A stretch of DNA of 64,000 nucleotides from Ricordea florida (Eukaryota; Cnidaria; Anthozoa; Corallimorpharia; Ricordeidae): assembly GCA_949710005.1 (NCBI GenBank), contig OX453276.1, forward strand, positions 25,754,346 through 25,818,345, read 5' to 3'. Of the stretch, positions 57,598 to 64,000 are shown in pieces. The notes under the pieces are model-generated. The model worked only from the letters and a program-made list of their open reading frames with translations, was not told where the DNA came from and ran no database searches. Within the stretch, counting starts at the first letter, position 1. Every line of letters starts with the position of its first letter. The translations under genes were made by a program, and so were the position numbers.

Positions 57598-59142
57598 CTA
57601 CCGAAATAGATACCACGCTAATCCGCCAGCGACAACTATAAATGTTAATAGATTGGTTTCGTGTTGTGTTAAGTCTGGCTGCGTTGAGTCTGTTTTTGCT
57701 AATAGATTGGTTTCGTGTTGCGTTGAGGGTTTTGGTTTAGTCTCAACTATATGAGGTAACTTTACCTTTGAAGATCCAATGTTATGATTTATTCCAACCT
57801 GTTTTGCTTCAGTGTTTAGGGAATTATTCACTCCAAATTTCATATCATCAGTCGCCTTCATAAGTTTGTTATTATAGCCAACCACGCTCTCAGTGTTGAT
57901 TATCATATTACTAGGCATTAACCATACACCTGGAGCAATAGCTAAATCAAGCCGTAATTTCGCTTCTTGGACAGCTAATTGATACCTTTTGATCGAACTA
58001 GAAATGTCATTCTCGATAACACTACTCTCAAACAGGGCTAAGAATTCTTGTTGAGTCTCGATCGCTCCACCACCACTACCATAAATCGAGTTTCTAGTGT
58101 TAACTTGCGCTCCCAATATACAGTAAACAAAAGCTTCAGCAGATCGATTCAATCTACCAAGTCCAGCTTTAGTGAGTCCATATCCACTTGTTGGGATAAA
58201 CCAAGCATATTTGTAATCAGCAAAGTCATCATTACGGATGAATGAGATGAGATTACCCTTTTCCTTCTTACCTCCATCATCAGCGAATTTACCACCTTCA
58301 CCAGGCCATTGATCAGCTTCATCATCATAATTCCTTACAATATGGACATTTTGATATCCTCCACCTCTTCCATTGTATCCAGCACCATAATCAAGGAATA
58401 TATCACCCAAACCTCCGTTTCGACCACCTTTCCATCTGAAATCAGAGTTGTTTGAGATTCCAAATTCTGCACACAATCTTTGATAAGCGACTTTGCTGTA
58501 AGGGTTGTTGTTTATTACAAAAGGTTGCTCATCAGGTAGGGGAAGATTCAATTCATACAGTATTCGTCTTATTGTGAAGTAGACATGAAACTTGATGAAG
58601 CTACTCACTACTTTAGGATAGTTGAGACTCTCAAAAGGACTTATTCCACATCCAGAGGTCGCACACCACACCGCAAAATTCAGTTGTTGAGGCCAATAAT
58701 TCATATCTGGAGCGTTCAACCATTTTCTACTCTGTTTACCAAATTTGAAAGTCACAACTTGAGAGGTAAATATGTTACGCATCTTAGCAGTGAATTTCTT
58801 AGTATTAGACACATATATATCCAGTGAGGTTAACATTTTTGTCGTGTTGCTGGTAGGGTCATCAAAATCAATGGCAGGTATCGGGTAGTTTCGTTTAGTC
58901 AAGGTTAAACTCTTTGGGAATGAACTCAATGCATCATCATCCAATACTAAATCTTTCCATAACAGTCTTTTCAAACGAGGTGATAAGTCTTCAGTCCACG
59001 TCTTTCCAGTGGGATCGTCATAAGACATGATTGTTGTACCATTGACTTTCCACCTAATGTAACCACCATAAGGATCAGCTACAACTTCGAATTGACCTGG
59101 ATCAGCCTTTGGATACCTTTTTCTAAAATCATTGAGTAACAT
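57598..59142 (-). CDS. Large virus-type protein with C-terminal membrane anchor, family not named
   Basis: 514 codons from a clear ATG at 59142; motif TTTAAAAG 35 bp upstream. No known enzymatic motif. Notable parts: an Asp/Tyr/Trp-rich N-terminal half with NAPDMNYWPQQLNFAVWCAT, a glycine-rich middle (GYNGRGGGYQNVH, GEGGKFADDGGKKEKGN) and an Ala/Leu helix region near 390-420. A repeated TQHETNLL precedes the single hydrophobic C-terminal helix (FIVVAGGLAWYLF). I recall similar uncharacterised proteins in other invertebrate genomes. Size and position fit a structural or membrane-embedded virion protein; that is inference. The last gene of the minus-strand series, it ends at the 56-bp repeats. 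Confidence 0.6.
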   Translation of the reverse strand: MLLNDFRKRYPKADPGQFEVVADPYGGYIRWKVNGTTIMSYDDPTGKTWTEDLSPRLKRLLWKDLVLDDDALSSFPKSLTLTKRNYPIPAIDFDDPTSNTTKMLTSLDIYVSNTKKFTAKMRNIFTSQVVTFKFGKQSRKWLNAPDMNYWPQQLNFAVWCATSGCGISPFESLNYPKVVSSFIKFHVYFTIRRILYELNLPLPDEQPFVINNNPYSKVAYQRLCAEFGISNNSDFRWKGGRNGGLGDIFLDYGAGYNGRGGGYQNVHIVRNYDDEADQWPGEGGKFADDGGKKEKGNLISFIRNDDFADYKYAWFIPTSGYGLTKAGLGRLNRSAEAFVYCILGAQVNTRNSIYGSGGGAIETQQEFLALFESSVIENDISSSIKRYQLAVQEAKLRLDLAIAPGVWLMPSNMIINTESVVGYNNKLMKATDDMKFGVNNSLNTEAKQVGINHNIGSSKVKLPHIVETKPKPSTQHETNLLAKTDSTQPDLTQHETNLLTFIVVAGGLAWYLFR

Positions 59143-59169
59143 TTTATTCTTTATGTTTGGAATAAGATG

Positions 59170-59177
59170 CTTTTAAA
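59170..59177 (-). promoter_or_regulatory. Promoter motif of the 59142 gene
   Basis: TTTAAAAG on the minus strand, 35 bp before the ATG. A weaker match than the others (GCATC instead of GATTT). Confidence 0.5.
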
Positions 59178-59218
59178 TTAACAACGTTCTTTTCTAATAT
59201 TCAACTCAAATGAAAATT

Positions 59219-59815
59219 TCAACGTGCGGGACCGGTTAGCTCCTTTAATATTTCCGCACGAACCTCCGTTCTTATCTGTGACATATTTAAGTTTTTTTCA
59301 GTATCTTTCCAGTTTTTTTGACGGATTTCTAGTTTTAGTTTTTCAAACTTTTCCAACTCTGCTAAAATTATAGAAAATTCTTGATCGGAGATGACGTTAT
59401 CTTTTAGTGCCTTTGAAACCAAGTCGTGAATGGTGTTTACTTTCGCTTTTGCTAGAGAAACAGTCTTTTCATGTTTACTAACTTTATGTGAAAGTTGTTT
59501 AGAAGCCGCACCGAATCCGACCGAAATACCACCACAAAGACCACCCACCGCTCCCAACGGTATACCAACAACAGCACCAAAACCAGTAAGAGAGGTTCCC
59601 AGTCCACCTGCAGATAGGATAACTGAAACCACCCCACAACCAACACTGATTTTAGTAAATATTCCCCTCGCTCTATTATACTTTTTCCTAACATCCTCAT
59701 AATGTTTAATTTCCATCTGAAGATTATGTAGTGCTTCACACGATTTTTGAAGCCTGAAGTTATTTGGGTCTCCGTTCATAGGAACTTGTGGATAAATTCT
59801 ATTGTAGTCTTCCAT
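59219..59815 (-). CDS. Glycine-zipper membrane protein of the virus-like element
   Basis: 198 residues from the ATG at 59815; an in-frame TTG 15 bp upstream is less likely since the promoter motif sits 30 bp from the ATG. Residues 53-105 are a long hydrophobic, Gly/Ala-rich segment able to form a two-helix hairpin (VVSVILSAGGLGTSLTGFGA, VVGIPLGAVGGLCGG), flanked by charged helices likely to form a coiled coil (30-50 and 107-185). Similar uncharacterised proteins are found in multiple copies in cnidarian and mollusc genomes, as I recall. Possibly membrane remodelling or exit; unproven. Confidence 0.65.
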   Translation of the reverse strand: MEDYNRIYPQVPMNGDPNNFRLQKSCEALHNLQMEIKHYEDVRKKYNRARGIFTKISVGCGVVSVILSAGGLGTSLTGFGAVVGIPLGAVGGLCGGISVGFGAASKQLSHKVSKHEKTVSLAKAKVNTIHDLVSKALKDNVISDQEFSIILAELEKFEKLKLEIRQKNWKDTEKNLNMSQIRTEVRAEILKELTGPAR

Positions 59816-59826
59816 TTTTTGACTAA

Positions 59827-60204
59827 TCAACAGGAAATCTTTAAATTAATTCGAATGGATCCGTTACTAAAGTTGAGCTTTCTTCCAGCTTCATCTAAAA
59901 TTAACAAAGTAAAGTAGTTGATCAGATTTTTGGTTTGTGAGACTCTTAAACAAGGATACTTTTGAGATGGTATAACAGCTAGTAGTTGTGAGGGATTAAG
60001 TTCTACATTTCCACCGCGAGGGATCTGATTGTAATACGAAGACTTTGACTCTATAAGATCACACATTAGGTACAAAAGCTTGTCGGACAACGCTTTAGGA
60101 ATGTGACTATCCAGCATTTGTATCTCTTTTACTTGGGTTAAGTGTGGATCTAGATAAATTCTTGTTTCAGGAGTTAGCATATTTATAGATAGAAACGTTG
60201 ACAT
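59827..60204 (-). CDS. Small virion-type protein, possible single jelly-roll minor capsid
   Basis: 125 residues from the ATG at 60204. Mostly predicted beta strands; the end NYFTLLILDEAGRKLNF then INLKISC resembles the closing strands of penton/minor-capsid-like proteins in Polinton-type elements (a conserved D-x-x-G-x-x-ZF then a strand). It is shorter than usual pentons, so this is tentative. It starts 11 bp after the stop of the 61138 gene and ends 11 bp before the next ATG. Confidence 0.45.
   Translation of the reverse strand: MSTFLSINMLTPETRIYLDPHLTQVKEIQMLDSHIPKALSDKLLYLMCDLIESKSSYYNQIPRGGNVELNPSQLLAVIPSQKYPCLRVSQTKNLINYFTLLILDEAGRKLNFSNGSIRINLKISC
59835..59845 (-). promoter_or_regulatory. 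Promoter motif of the 59815 gene, inside the preceding CDS
   Basis: TTTAAAGATTT on the minus strand, 30 bp before the ATG. It overlaps the last codons of the gene at 60204-59827 (encoding LKISC), so coding and regulatory constraint coincide. Confidence 0.7.
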
Positions 60205-60214
60205 GTTTTTTTAC

Positions 60215-61138
60215 TTACCGCTTCTTCTTTTTAAATTGTTCTACAAGGTATAGAACCGCAGCCACTATCAACAACCAAGCATTCTTACTTAAAAATCCGA
60301 TAACCTCACCCGCTGTTTTGAAGATAAAACTTGCAATAGCTCCAATCATTCCAGGCAATATCTCGCCAATCTTTTTGCCAATAGTTTTCAAACCGTTGCC
60401 AACACCTTTTCCAACACTCGTCAAACCCTTTTTTAGATTAGAGACAATCACTCCGATAACAACACCAACAGCACTCATCACAGCAAAGACTGTAAAACCG
60501 TACTTTTTGAAGATGGACTTCACACGATCGCGTAATGACATTCGTTGCTGTATTCTATCATTCTCTCGCTCCAGATTAGCTTTCTCTTGTTCATGCTCAC
60601 CAATTTCTCTATCTAGAGCCTCTAATCGCATAATTTCCTCTGGGGTCTTCATCGGCTTGTTCATAATGAATTTTTTTTCATCCTCGAGTTTGGTGATCTC
60701 ATCTTTCTTCTTAGTTATCTCACCATCATTAGTTTTCACAACTTCTTCTGCTCTTGGGCCTAGACTATTTTTGATGATAACTGGCAATCTGTCATTCAAT
60801 TCATCATCACCTTTGAATAACACATGAGGTTTTGATCCTTTCCTAATCAATTTTACAACTACTTGTTTGAATTGATTAAGCCCAGCTGTAAACTTAGACG
60901 TATCAACTTTAGGGAATCTTGATCTAATCTTAGCCCAGGCTTCATCTTGTTCAATTTCCATCTCCCCAAAATCTTTAAACGATAAGGTCTGAGTTTCTTT
61001 TTCATAATAAGGGTCAGTTGGACGAGTGGTGGATGAAAATGTTTTTAATGGTAAGTCATTTTTGGTATCATAATCGTCTGGATCAGCTAATTTATCAAAA
61101 GGATTTTGTTTTTCAAGTATTTCTCCGCCTTCTGCCAT
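60215..61138 (-). CDS. Coiled-coil protein with hydrophobic C-terminal third
   Basis: 307 residues. An acidic N-terminus (1-70), a strongly charged coiled coil at about 140-203 (EEIMRLEALDREIGEHEQEK) and then a hydrophobic helix 213-233. An amphipathic Gly/Lys segment (SVGKGVGNGLKTIGKKIG) and two more hydrophobic stretches follow (257-284 and 286-300), ending in a basic tail. The C-terminal part LPGMIGAIASFIFKTAGEVI resembles the tail of uncharacterised multi-copy invertebrate proteins that I associate with the same virus group. An amphipathic Gly/Lys helix next to membrane helices suggests membrane penetration or virion-membrane contact; this is inference. Confidence 0.65.
   Translation of the reverse strand: MAEGGEILEKQNPFDKLADPDDYDTKNDLPLKTFSSTTRPTDPYYEKETQTLSFKDFGEMEIEQDEAWAKIRSRFPKVDTSKFTAGLNQFKQVVVKLIRKGSKPHVLFKGDDELNDRLPVIIKNSLGPRAEEVVKTNDGEITKKKDEITKLEDEKKFIMNKPMKTPEEIMRLEALDREIGEHEQEKANLERENDRIQQRMSLRDRVKSIFKKYGFTVFAVMSAVGVVIGVIVSNLKKGLTSVGKGVGNGLKTIGKKIGEILPGMIGAIASFIFKTAGEVIGFLSKNAWLLIVAAVLYLVEQFKKKKR
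60227..60235 (-). promoter_or_regulatory. Promoter motif of the 60204 gene, inside the preceding CDS
   Basis: TTTAAAAAG on the minus strand, 31 bp before the ATG. It encodes the C-terminal Phe-Lys-Lys of the upstream gene. Confidence 0.55.
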
Positions 61139-61159
61139 AATTTTTTACTAATCAGTAAG

Positions 61160-61170
61160 AAATCTTTAAA
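61160..61170 (-). promoter_or_regulatory. Promoter motif of the 61138 gene
   Basis: TTTAAAGATTTCTTACTGAT on the minus strand, 32 bp before the ATG; the same 20-mer occurs before the 61836 gene. Confidence 0.75.
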
Positions 61171-61186
61171 CTGGTCACACAATTAA

Positions 61187-61579
61187 CTAAAAGAATTTAC
61201 TAGCCATATAACCCAATGCCAGCATACCACCACCCACATATGCAATCTCCCCCATCTTTTGGTTGCTACTGGGTCTATAATAATCAGAGAATTTTGGTTC
61301 ATGTGTCTGACTATACAATGCTAAAGCTTCGTCGGTATTCGATATATTTTGTGAAGCCTGATGTTCAGTATCCCGCTGTTGAGAGTACCAATCAATGAGT
61401 TTCTGCCTCTTTTCCTGGTATGCAGTGTAATCTTTTTGATATTTTTCTATTGCCTTATCATGTCGTATTCGCTCCTCGTCTGTGTTATCACCTAAAAGAT
61501 ATTTTGCAAGATACGAGCCACCAACGAAAGTAGTCGCATTCAGTATAGCTCCACCAATCATCATTGCTATCGTCGCCAT
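61187..61579 (-). CDS. Small virus-type protein with N- and C-terminal hydrophobic segments
   Basis: 130 residues. N-terminal membrane helix (IAMMIGGAILNATTFVGGSY), a charged helix (ERIRHDKAIEKYQKDYTAY), the pattern KFSDYYRPS and a glycine-rich hydrophobic end (GGGMLALGYMASKF). The combination of RHDKAIEK, an aromatic-rich helix and a SDYY-P motif recurs, as I recall, in many uncharacterised invertebrate proteins encoded next to similar ATPase and capsid genes. No function is known to me. Confidence 0.65.
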   Translation of the reverse strand: MATIAMMIGGAILNATTFVGGSYLAKYLLGDNTDEERIRHDKAIEKYQKDYTAYQEKRQKLIDWYSQQRDTEHQASQNISNTDEALALYSQTHEPKFSDYYRPSSNQKMGEIAYVGGGMLALGYMASKFF

Positions 61580-61595
61580 TTATAAATCAATATGT

Positions 61596-61607
61596 AAAAT
61601 CTTTAAG
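61596..61607 (-). promoter_or_regulatory. Promoter motif of the 61579 gene
   Basis: CTTAAAGATTTT on the minus strand, 28 bp before the ATG. Confidence 0.65.
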
Positions 61608-61611
61608 TCGT

Positions 61612-61836
61612 CTACAGAGGTTTTGGTAAAATTTTTTGATCTTCTAAATAAGTTTTGAGGTACATACTACCTGATAGGACAGCGACCCATTCAGCATAGT
61701 TTGTAATACTTGATGAGGGATCGTTTATAAATGATTCTTTCAAAGCCTTTTTAGCGACGTATCCAACTCCAGCAGCTAATCCGATAATGACGACCGAATC
61801 GGTAACAGTTTTCACAAGTTTGTTTTCAGTTGACAT
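61612..61836 (-). CDS. 74-residue virus-type membrane protein
   Basis: ATG at 61836. A hydrophobic helix (VVIIGLAAGVGYVAKKAL) is followed by a second weaker one (WVAVLSGSMYLKTYLEDQ) and a short tail ending in ILPKPL. Short two-helix proteins with an LxDQKxLP-like tail are recurrent in this type of element, as I recall. No function known. Confidence 0.6.
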   Translation of the reverse strand: MSTENKLVKTVTDSVVIIGLAAGVGYVAKKALKESFINDPSSSITNYAEWVAVLSGSMYLKTYLEDQKILPKPL

Positions 61837-61857
61837 AATTTTTTACTTATCAGTAAG

Positions 61858-61868
61858 AAATCTTTAAA
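61858..61868 (-). promoter_or_regulatory. Promoter motif of the 61836 gene
   Basis: TTTAAAGATTTCTTACTGAT on the minus strand, 32 bp before the ATG. Confidence 0.75.
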
Positions 61869-61882
61869 CTGGTTTTTTTTCC

Positions 61883-62275
61883 TCAGAGCATTGCTATTTT
61901 TGGAGTTGGTTGGGTAGATTGGGTAGGAATATTTGTGGTTGGTGGAACTTGCGATAAATCAACTATTCTGTTTTTGTAATATCTCATATAAATATCAACT
62001 GCGGCGAACCCTATACCAACAAGAGATAACACATTTGTAAAAGATAGCTCTGGAATCCAAGCTTTGCGGTCACTCTCTGTATTTTTAGTTTCTTCTGGAA
62101 TAGTAGCGAGTTCCTCTTCACGTTTCATTTCCCTGGCTAACGCTTTTGCTTTTTTGTTATATTCTGCTAGTTTCTTACCGGCAGCTACCTTTTTAGGATC
62201 TTTCTCTTTCTTTTTAGGATCTTTCTTTTCGGGTATAGGATCCATTGTAATTTGTTCAACAACTTCATCAGACAT
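61883..62275 (-). CDS. Lysine-rich protein with one transmembrane helix
   Basis: 130 residues from the ATG at 62275. A highly charged N-terminal half (KKDPKKKEKDPKKVAAGKKL, AEYNKKAKALAREMKREEE) is followed by a single hydrophobic helix at about 79-97 (FTNVLSLVGIGFAAVDIYM) and a short Pro/Thr-rich tail. It is likely a tail- or type-II-anchored membrane protein with a basic nucleic-acid- or lipid-contacting domain. Function unknown. Confidence 0.6.
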   Translation of the reverse strand: MSDEVVEQITMDPIPEKKDPKKKEKDPKKVAAGKKLAEYNKKAKALAREMKREEELATIPEETKNTESDRKAWIPELSFTNVLSLVGIGFAAVDIYMRYYKNRIVDLSQVPPTTNIPTQSTQPTPKIAML

Positions 62276-62299
62276 GATTATTTATTTCACATAGTAAAG

Positions 62300-62309
62300 A
62301 ATCTTTAAA
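62300..62309 (-). promoter_or_regulatory. Promoter motif of the 62275 gene
   Basis: TTTAAAGATT on the minus strand, 34 bp before the ATG. Confidence 0.7.
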
Positions 62310-62804
62310 TCAGTTGTTCTCAGTAGTCTGCTCAGTAGTACTTGAAACTTCTTGTGTTTTGTTGATTTTAATGTGCTTTGCAACCTGGAATAGTCCACTA
62401 GCAAGTGCTACCAATCTTCCACCTTTTAATACCAAGAGACCCGCAAAGTTTGACAGTTCACGCTTAACCAACTCATCGTTCTGCAAGTCTTTACAAAGCT
62501 CTTCGGTATCATCTACAGGAACCACATAAGAAATGGCATGAGACACCACTTGGAGAGCTGATTCAACTAATCCACTACTAACTTGCTTACCTAATACTGT
62601 CTGGTATCGATTATAATATTTTTCAACGTCTTTTGCTGTGAGTTTCTTGATATCACCTAGACTCATATCAACACCTAAATATTCCTTTGTATTCCCAAGA
62701 GATGCGAGAATAGCTAGTGATTCTTGTTTGATTTCAATATCATTATCTTTGACCTCATCTTTTACCTCAGTCTGTTCTTCCATATAATCTTCAACGTTTG
62801 CCAT
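62310..62804 (-). CDS. 164-residue virus-type protein, family not named
   Basis: An acidic N-terminus (EEQTEVKDEVKDNDIEIKQE), then a helical domain with DIKKLTAKDVEKYYNRYQTV, LVESALQVVSHAISYVVPVD and a hydrophobic segment (LLVLKGGRLVALASGLFQVA), and a Thr/Glu-rich tail. It directly follows the ATPase gene with a 31-bp gap. Similar proteins with the DVEKYxNRYQTVLGKQ and KGGRLVALAS phrases recur in invertebrate genomes, as I recall. No function known. Confidence 0.65.
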   Translation of the reverse strand: MANVEDYMEEQTEVKDEVKDNDIEIKQESLAILASLGNTKEYLGVDMSLGDIKKLTAKDVEKYYNRYQTVLGKQVSSGLVESALQVVSHAISYVVPVDDTEELCKDLQNDELVKRELSNFAGLLVLKGGRLVALASGLFQVAKHIKINKTQEVSSTTEQTTENN

Positions 62805-62825
62805 CTTTTAATTTTGTAATAACAC

Positions 62826-62840
62826 ATATCTTTTTTTAAA
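62826..62840 (-). promoter_or_regulatory. Promoter motif of the 62804 gene, at the end of the ATPase CDS
   Basis: TTTAAAAAAAGATAT on the minus strand, 36 bp before the ATG. It overlaps the ATPase stop codon (TGATTTAAA). Confidence 0.6.
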
Positions 62841-63462
62841 TCACTTCAGGAATCTCTAAATAACATTGGAATGGATAACGTAAACATAAACAGAGTCTCG
62901 AATATTTTTCAGTTTTAAGAATTTCTACAAATTTTTTACGATTTTCTGATTCTAAATCACCTCCATAATCTTCGAAAAACATCTTCATCCCTTTTTGTGA
63001 CGGATTATGGAATGTAACCACACAAGCAACGTTTTCACGGAATGGTTTTGCTATGGATGTTAATTGTTGTGTCAATACCCACACCGATAATCCATGATGT
63101 CTTCCAGAGAATGCTAGATCTATAAACTTGTTCGAACGTTTCTTTAGATCATTCGACACAGCGCAATCGTCTAAAATAAGTAAAGTATTTGTACCGGAGA
63201 ATAAAGTTTGACAATCTGTTAACAATTCGTTGATCTCATCGCTGTTACTAGCATCTGGGGATAATACCAAGAAACGTTTATCTCTATGACCAAATTTATG
63301 ATAGGTTTTATTTTTAGCATAAGTCGGACATATTAGAACAATATATTCAAACACATTTCGGAAGGGTCCTCGTAGCTGATCAGTGAGGTACTTTGTCTTT
63401 CCACAATTTGTTGGACCAGTTATAATACAATGGAAAGGAACTTTTTCTCTCAATTCTTCCAT
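62836..63462 (-). CDS. A32-type (FtsK/HerA clade) DNA-packaging ATPase
   Basis: 208 residues, about the usual size for the packaging ATPase of Polinton-like and nucleocytoplasmic DNA viruses; it drives genome translocation into the capsid. Walker A is GPTNCGKT at 16-23, Walker B LLILDDC at 94-100, and the sensor region reads GRHHGLSVWVLTQQLTSIAK (120-139), with Gln and the FREN segment after it. The capsid gene lies just upstream on the same strand (33-bp gap), the usual pairing in such viruses. The frame is intact and all catalytic residues are present. This is the firmest viral hallmark in the window. Confidence 0.88.
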   Translation of the reverse strand: MEELREKVPFHCIITGPTNCGKTKYLTDQLRGPFRNVFEYIVLICPTYAKNKTYHKFGHRDKRFLVLSPDASNSDEINELLTDCQTLFSGTNTLLILDDCAVSNDLKKRSNKFIDLAFSGRHHGLSVWVLTQQLTSIAKPFRENVACVVTFHNPSQKGMKMFFEDYGGDLESENRKKFVEILKTEKYSRLCLCLRYPFQCYLEIPEVI

Positions 63463-63483
63463 AATTTTTGTATTATAACACCA

Positions 63484-63494
63484 GGTTTTTTTAA
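63484..63494 (-). promoter_or_regulatory. Promoter-like motif of the ATPase gene
   Basis: TTAAAAAAACC on the minus strand, 32 bp before the ATG; the most divergent of the set. Confidence 0.4.
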
Positions 63495-63495
63495 G

Positions 63496-64000
63496 TTAAT
63501 ACTTTATCGAATGTAAGTTTGAATTCATGATCTCCATCACTGCATCGGCTACCACGAACATGTAACAGGTCATAGTACCAAATCCTTCAACTTTTCGTTT
63601 CATTTCTAGTTTTACACCATCTCGTGTGTTGTTCAAAGCCATACCTCCTCCATGAATACTATTATCGGGGTGAGTCCTCAAATCAATCCATAGAGCAAAC
63701 TTGTCGGTATAAAAATCATTTAGCTTGACACCCTCTCTACCAAAACGTTTCTGTACTGAATCCCAGAAGTCTGAAGGTTTCATTCCCTTGGAGTATATAC
63801 GGTTTGGCATGCCGTCAACATCTATATTGATTGAGGTGATACCTGGATTGAAAAACCTTTCGGAATCTCGTGCTCCTCCGGTGTTGGGTAATGTAAACAA
63901 ACATAATATCCCTGTCATTGACCTTCTAGGTAGATTAATATGCTCGTTTATAACACTGTCATTAGGTCTTGATATGGTGAAAGTTTTGTGAAGAATAACG
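63496..64000 (-). CDS. C-terminal part of a probable double-jelly-roll major capsid protein (partial)
   Basis: The frame is open from the window edge to the stop at 63496, so only the last ~168 residues are seen. An internal ATG at 63918 is not the start. Features: FNPGITSINIDVDGMPNRIY, KPSDFWDSVQKRFG, then LWIDLRTHPDNSIHGGGMAL and TMTCYMFVVADAVMEIMNSN, ending near LHSIKY. The W-x-D-L-R ... HG-G ... V-x-D-A-x-x-x-I pattern at the very C-terminus is what I know from double-jelly-roll capsid proteins of Polinton-like elements in animals. The position next to the packaging ATPase agrees. The start and first jelly roll are outside the window. Confidence 0.65.
   Translation of the reverse strand, partial: VILHKTFTISRPNDSVINEHINLPRRSMTGILCLFTLPNTGGARDSERFFNPGITSINIDVDGMPNRIYSKGMKPSDFWDSVQKRFGREGVKLNDFYTDKFALWIDLRTHPDNSIHGGGMALNNTRDGVKLEMKRKVEGFGTMTCYMFVVADAVMEIMNSNLHSIKY

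Larger units (their letters stand above)
55750..64000. mobile_element. Integrated Polinton-like virus element (right end outside the window)
   Basis: Contains a probable double-jelly-roll capsid C-terminus, an A32-type packaging ATPase, several small membrane proteins, a Cys/His repeat protein of giant-virus style and a truncated polymerase B-like N-terminus. Genes are compact, intronless and share an upstream motif. Gene arrangement: two plus-strand genes, a repeat array, then at least ten minus-strand genes. Integrase, protease and full polymerase are not in view and may lie beyond 64000 or be lost. Confidence 0.75.

Noticed and set aside
60198..60827. 209-codon plus-strand frame
   Set aside because: Antisense of the coiled-coil gene, with no promoter motif and a Ser/Thr/Ile composition typical of antisense of AT-rich coding DNA.
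63496..63918. A 140-codon gene starting at the ATG at 63918
   Set aside because: The frame is open to the window edge without a stop, and no promoter motif precedes this ATG, so it is the end of a longer gene.

Overview
The window is eukaryotic: genes are split by GT-AG introns and carry abundant MITEs, tRNA-derived SINEs, LINE fragments and microsatellites. The mix of repeats and of virus-derived genes suggests a cnidarian, probably an anthozoan such as a stony coral. That placement is an inference from gene and repeat style; no species marker is present.

Host genes. (1) An adenosine deaminase gene (ADA1 type) lies on the minus strand from 19299 to 5459. All ten exons can be placed; they join in phase to an open frame of 347 codons with every zinc ligand present. 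(2) A flavin amine oxidase (polyamine oxidase/LSD1-like fold) is on the plus strand from 19632 to 33399. Eight exons can be placed and one internal exon is missing from view. Its ATG is only 332 bp from the ADA ATG, so the two genes are head to head. (3) The C-terminal half of a sodium/phosphate cotransporter (SLC20/PiT) is on the minus strand between 42915 and 37989. Its N-terminal exons are not visible, because the DNA upstream is filled with mobile elements.

Mobile DNA. From 43115 to 49240 sits a tyrosine-recombinase retroelement of the Ngaro/DIRS type with split direct repeats (A1-ORFs-B1-A2-B2). Its RNase H gene is interrupted by a 5'-truncated L2/CR1-like LINE. Unexpectedly, 99-bp direct copies of host sequence flank it. 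From about 49727 to 55130 there is a 5.4-kb element with long inverted terminal arrays of CTAGA-rich motifs. Many short foldback elements lie in the host introns, several with clear 8-bp (hAT-like) or 9-bp (Mutator-like) target duplications.

Virus-derived block. From about 55.75 kb to the window end lies an integrated small DNA virus-like element, Polinton-like in gene content. It carries the C-terminus of a probable double-jelly-roll capsid protein, an A32-type packaging ATPase and eight further small or structural-type genes packed head to tail on the minus strand with 10-77 bp gaps. Two plus-strand genes converge on them: a truncated probable polymerase B N-terminus and a giant-virus-style Cys/His repeat protein. 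A TTTAAAGATTT-like motif precedes the ATG of every complete gene at about 28-38 bp and links both strands as one unit. Nine 56-bp repeats carrying a 12-bp palindrome fill the space between the convergent genes. All frames in the block except the polymerase fragment are open, so the integration is young or under constraint. This block is the best candidate for an undescribed system in the window.
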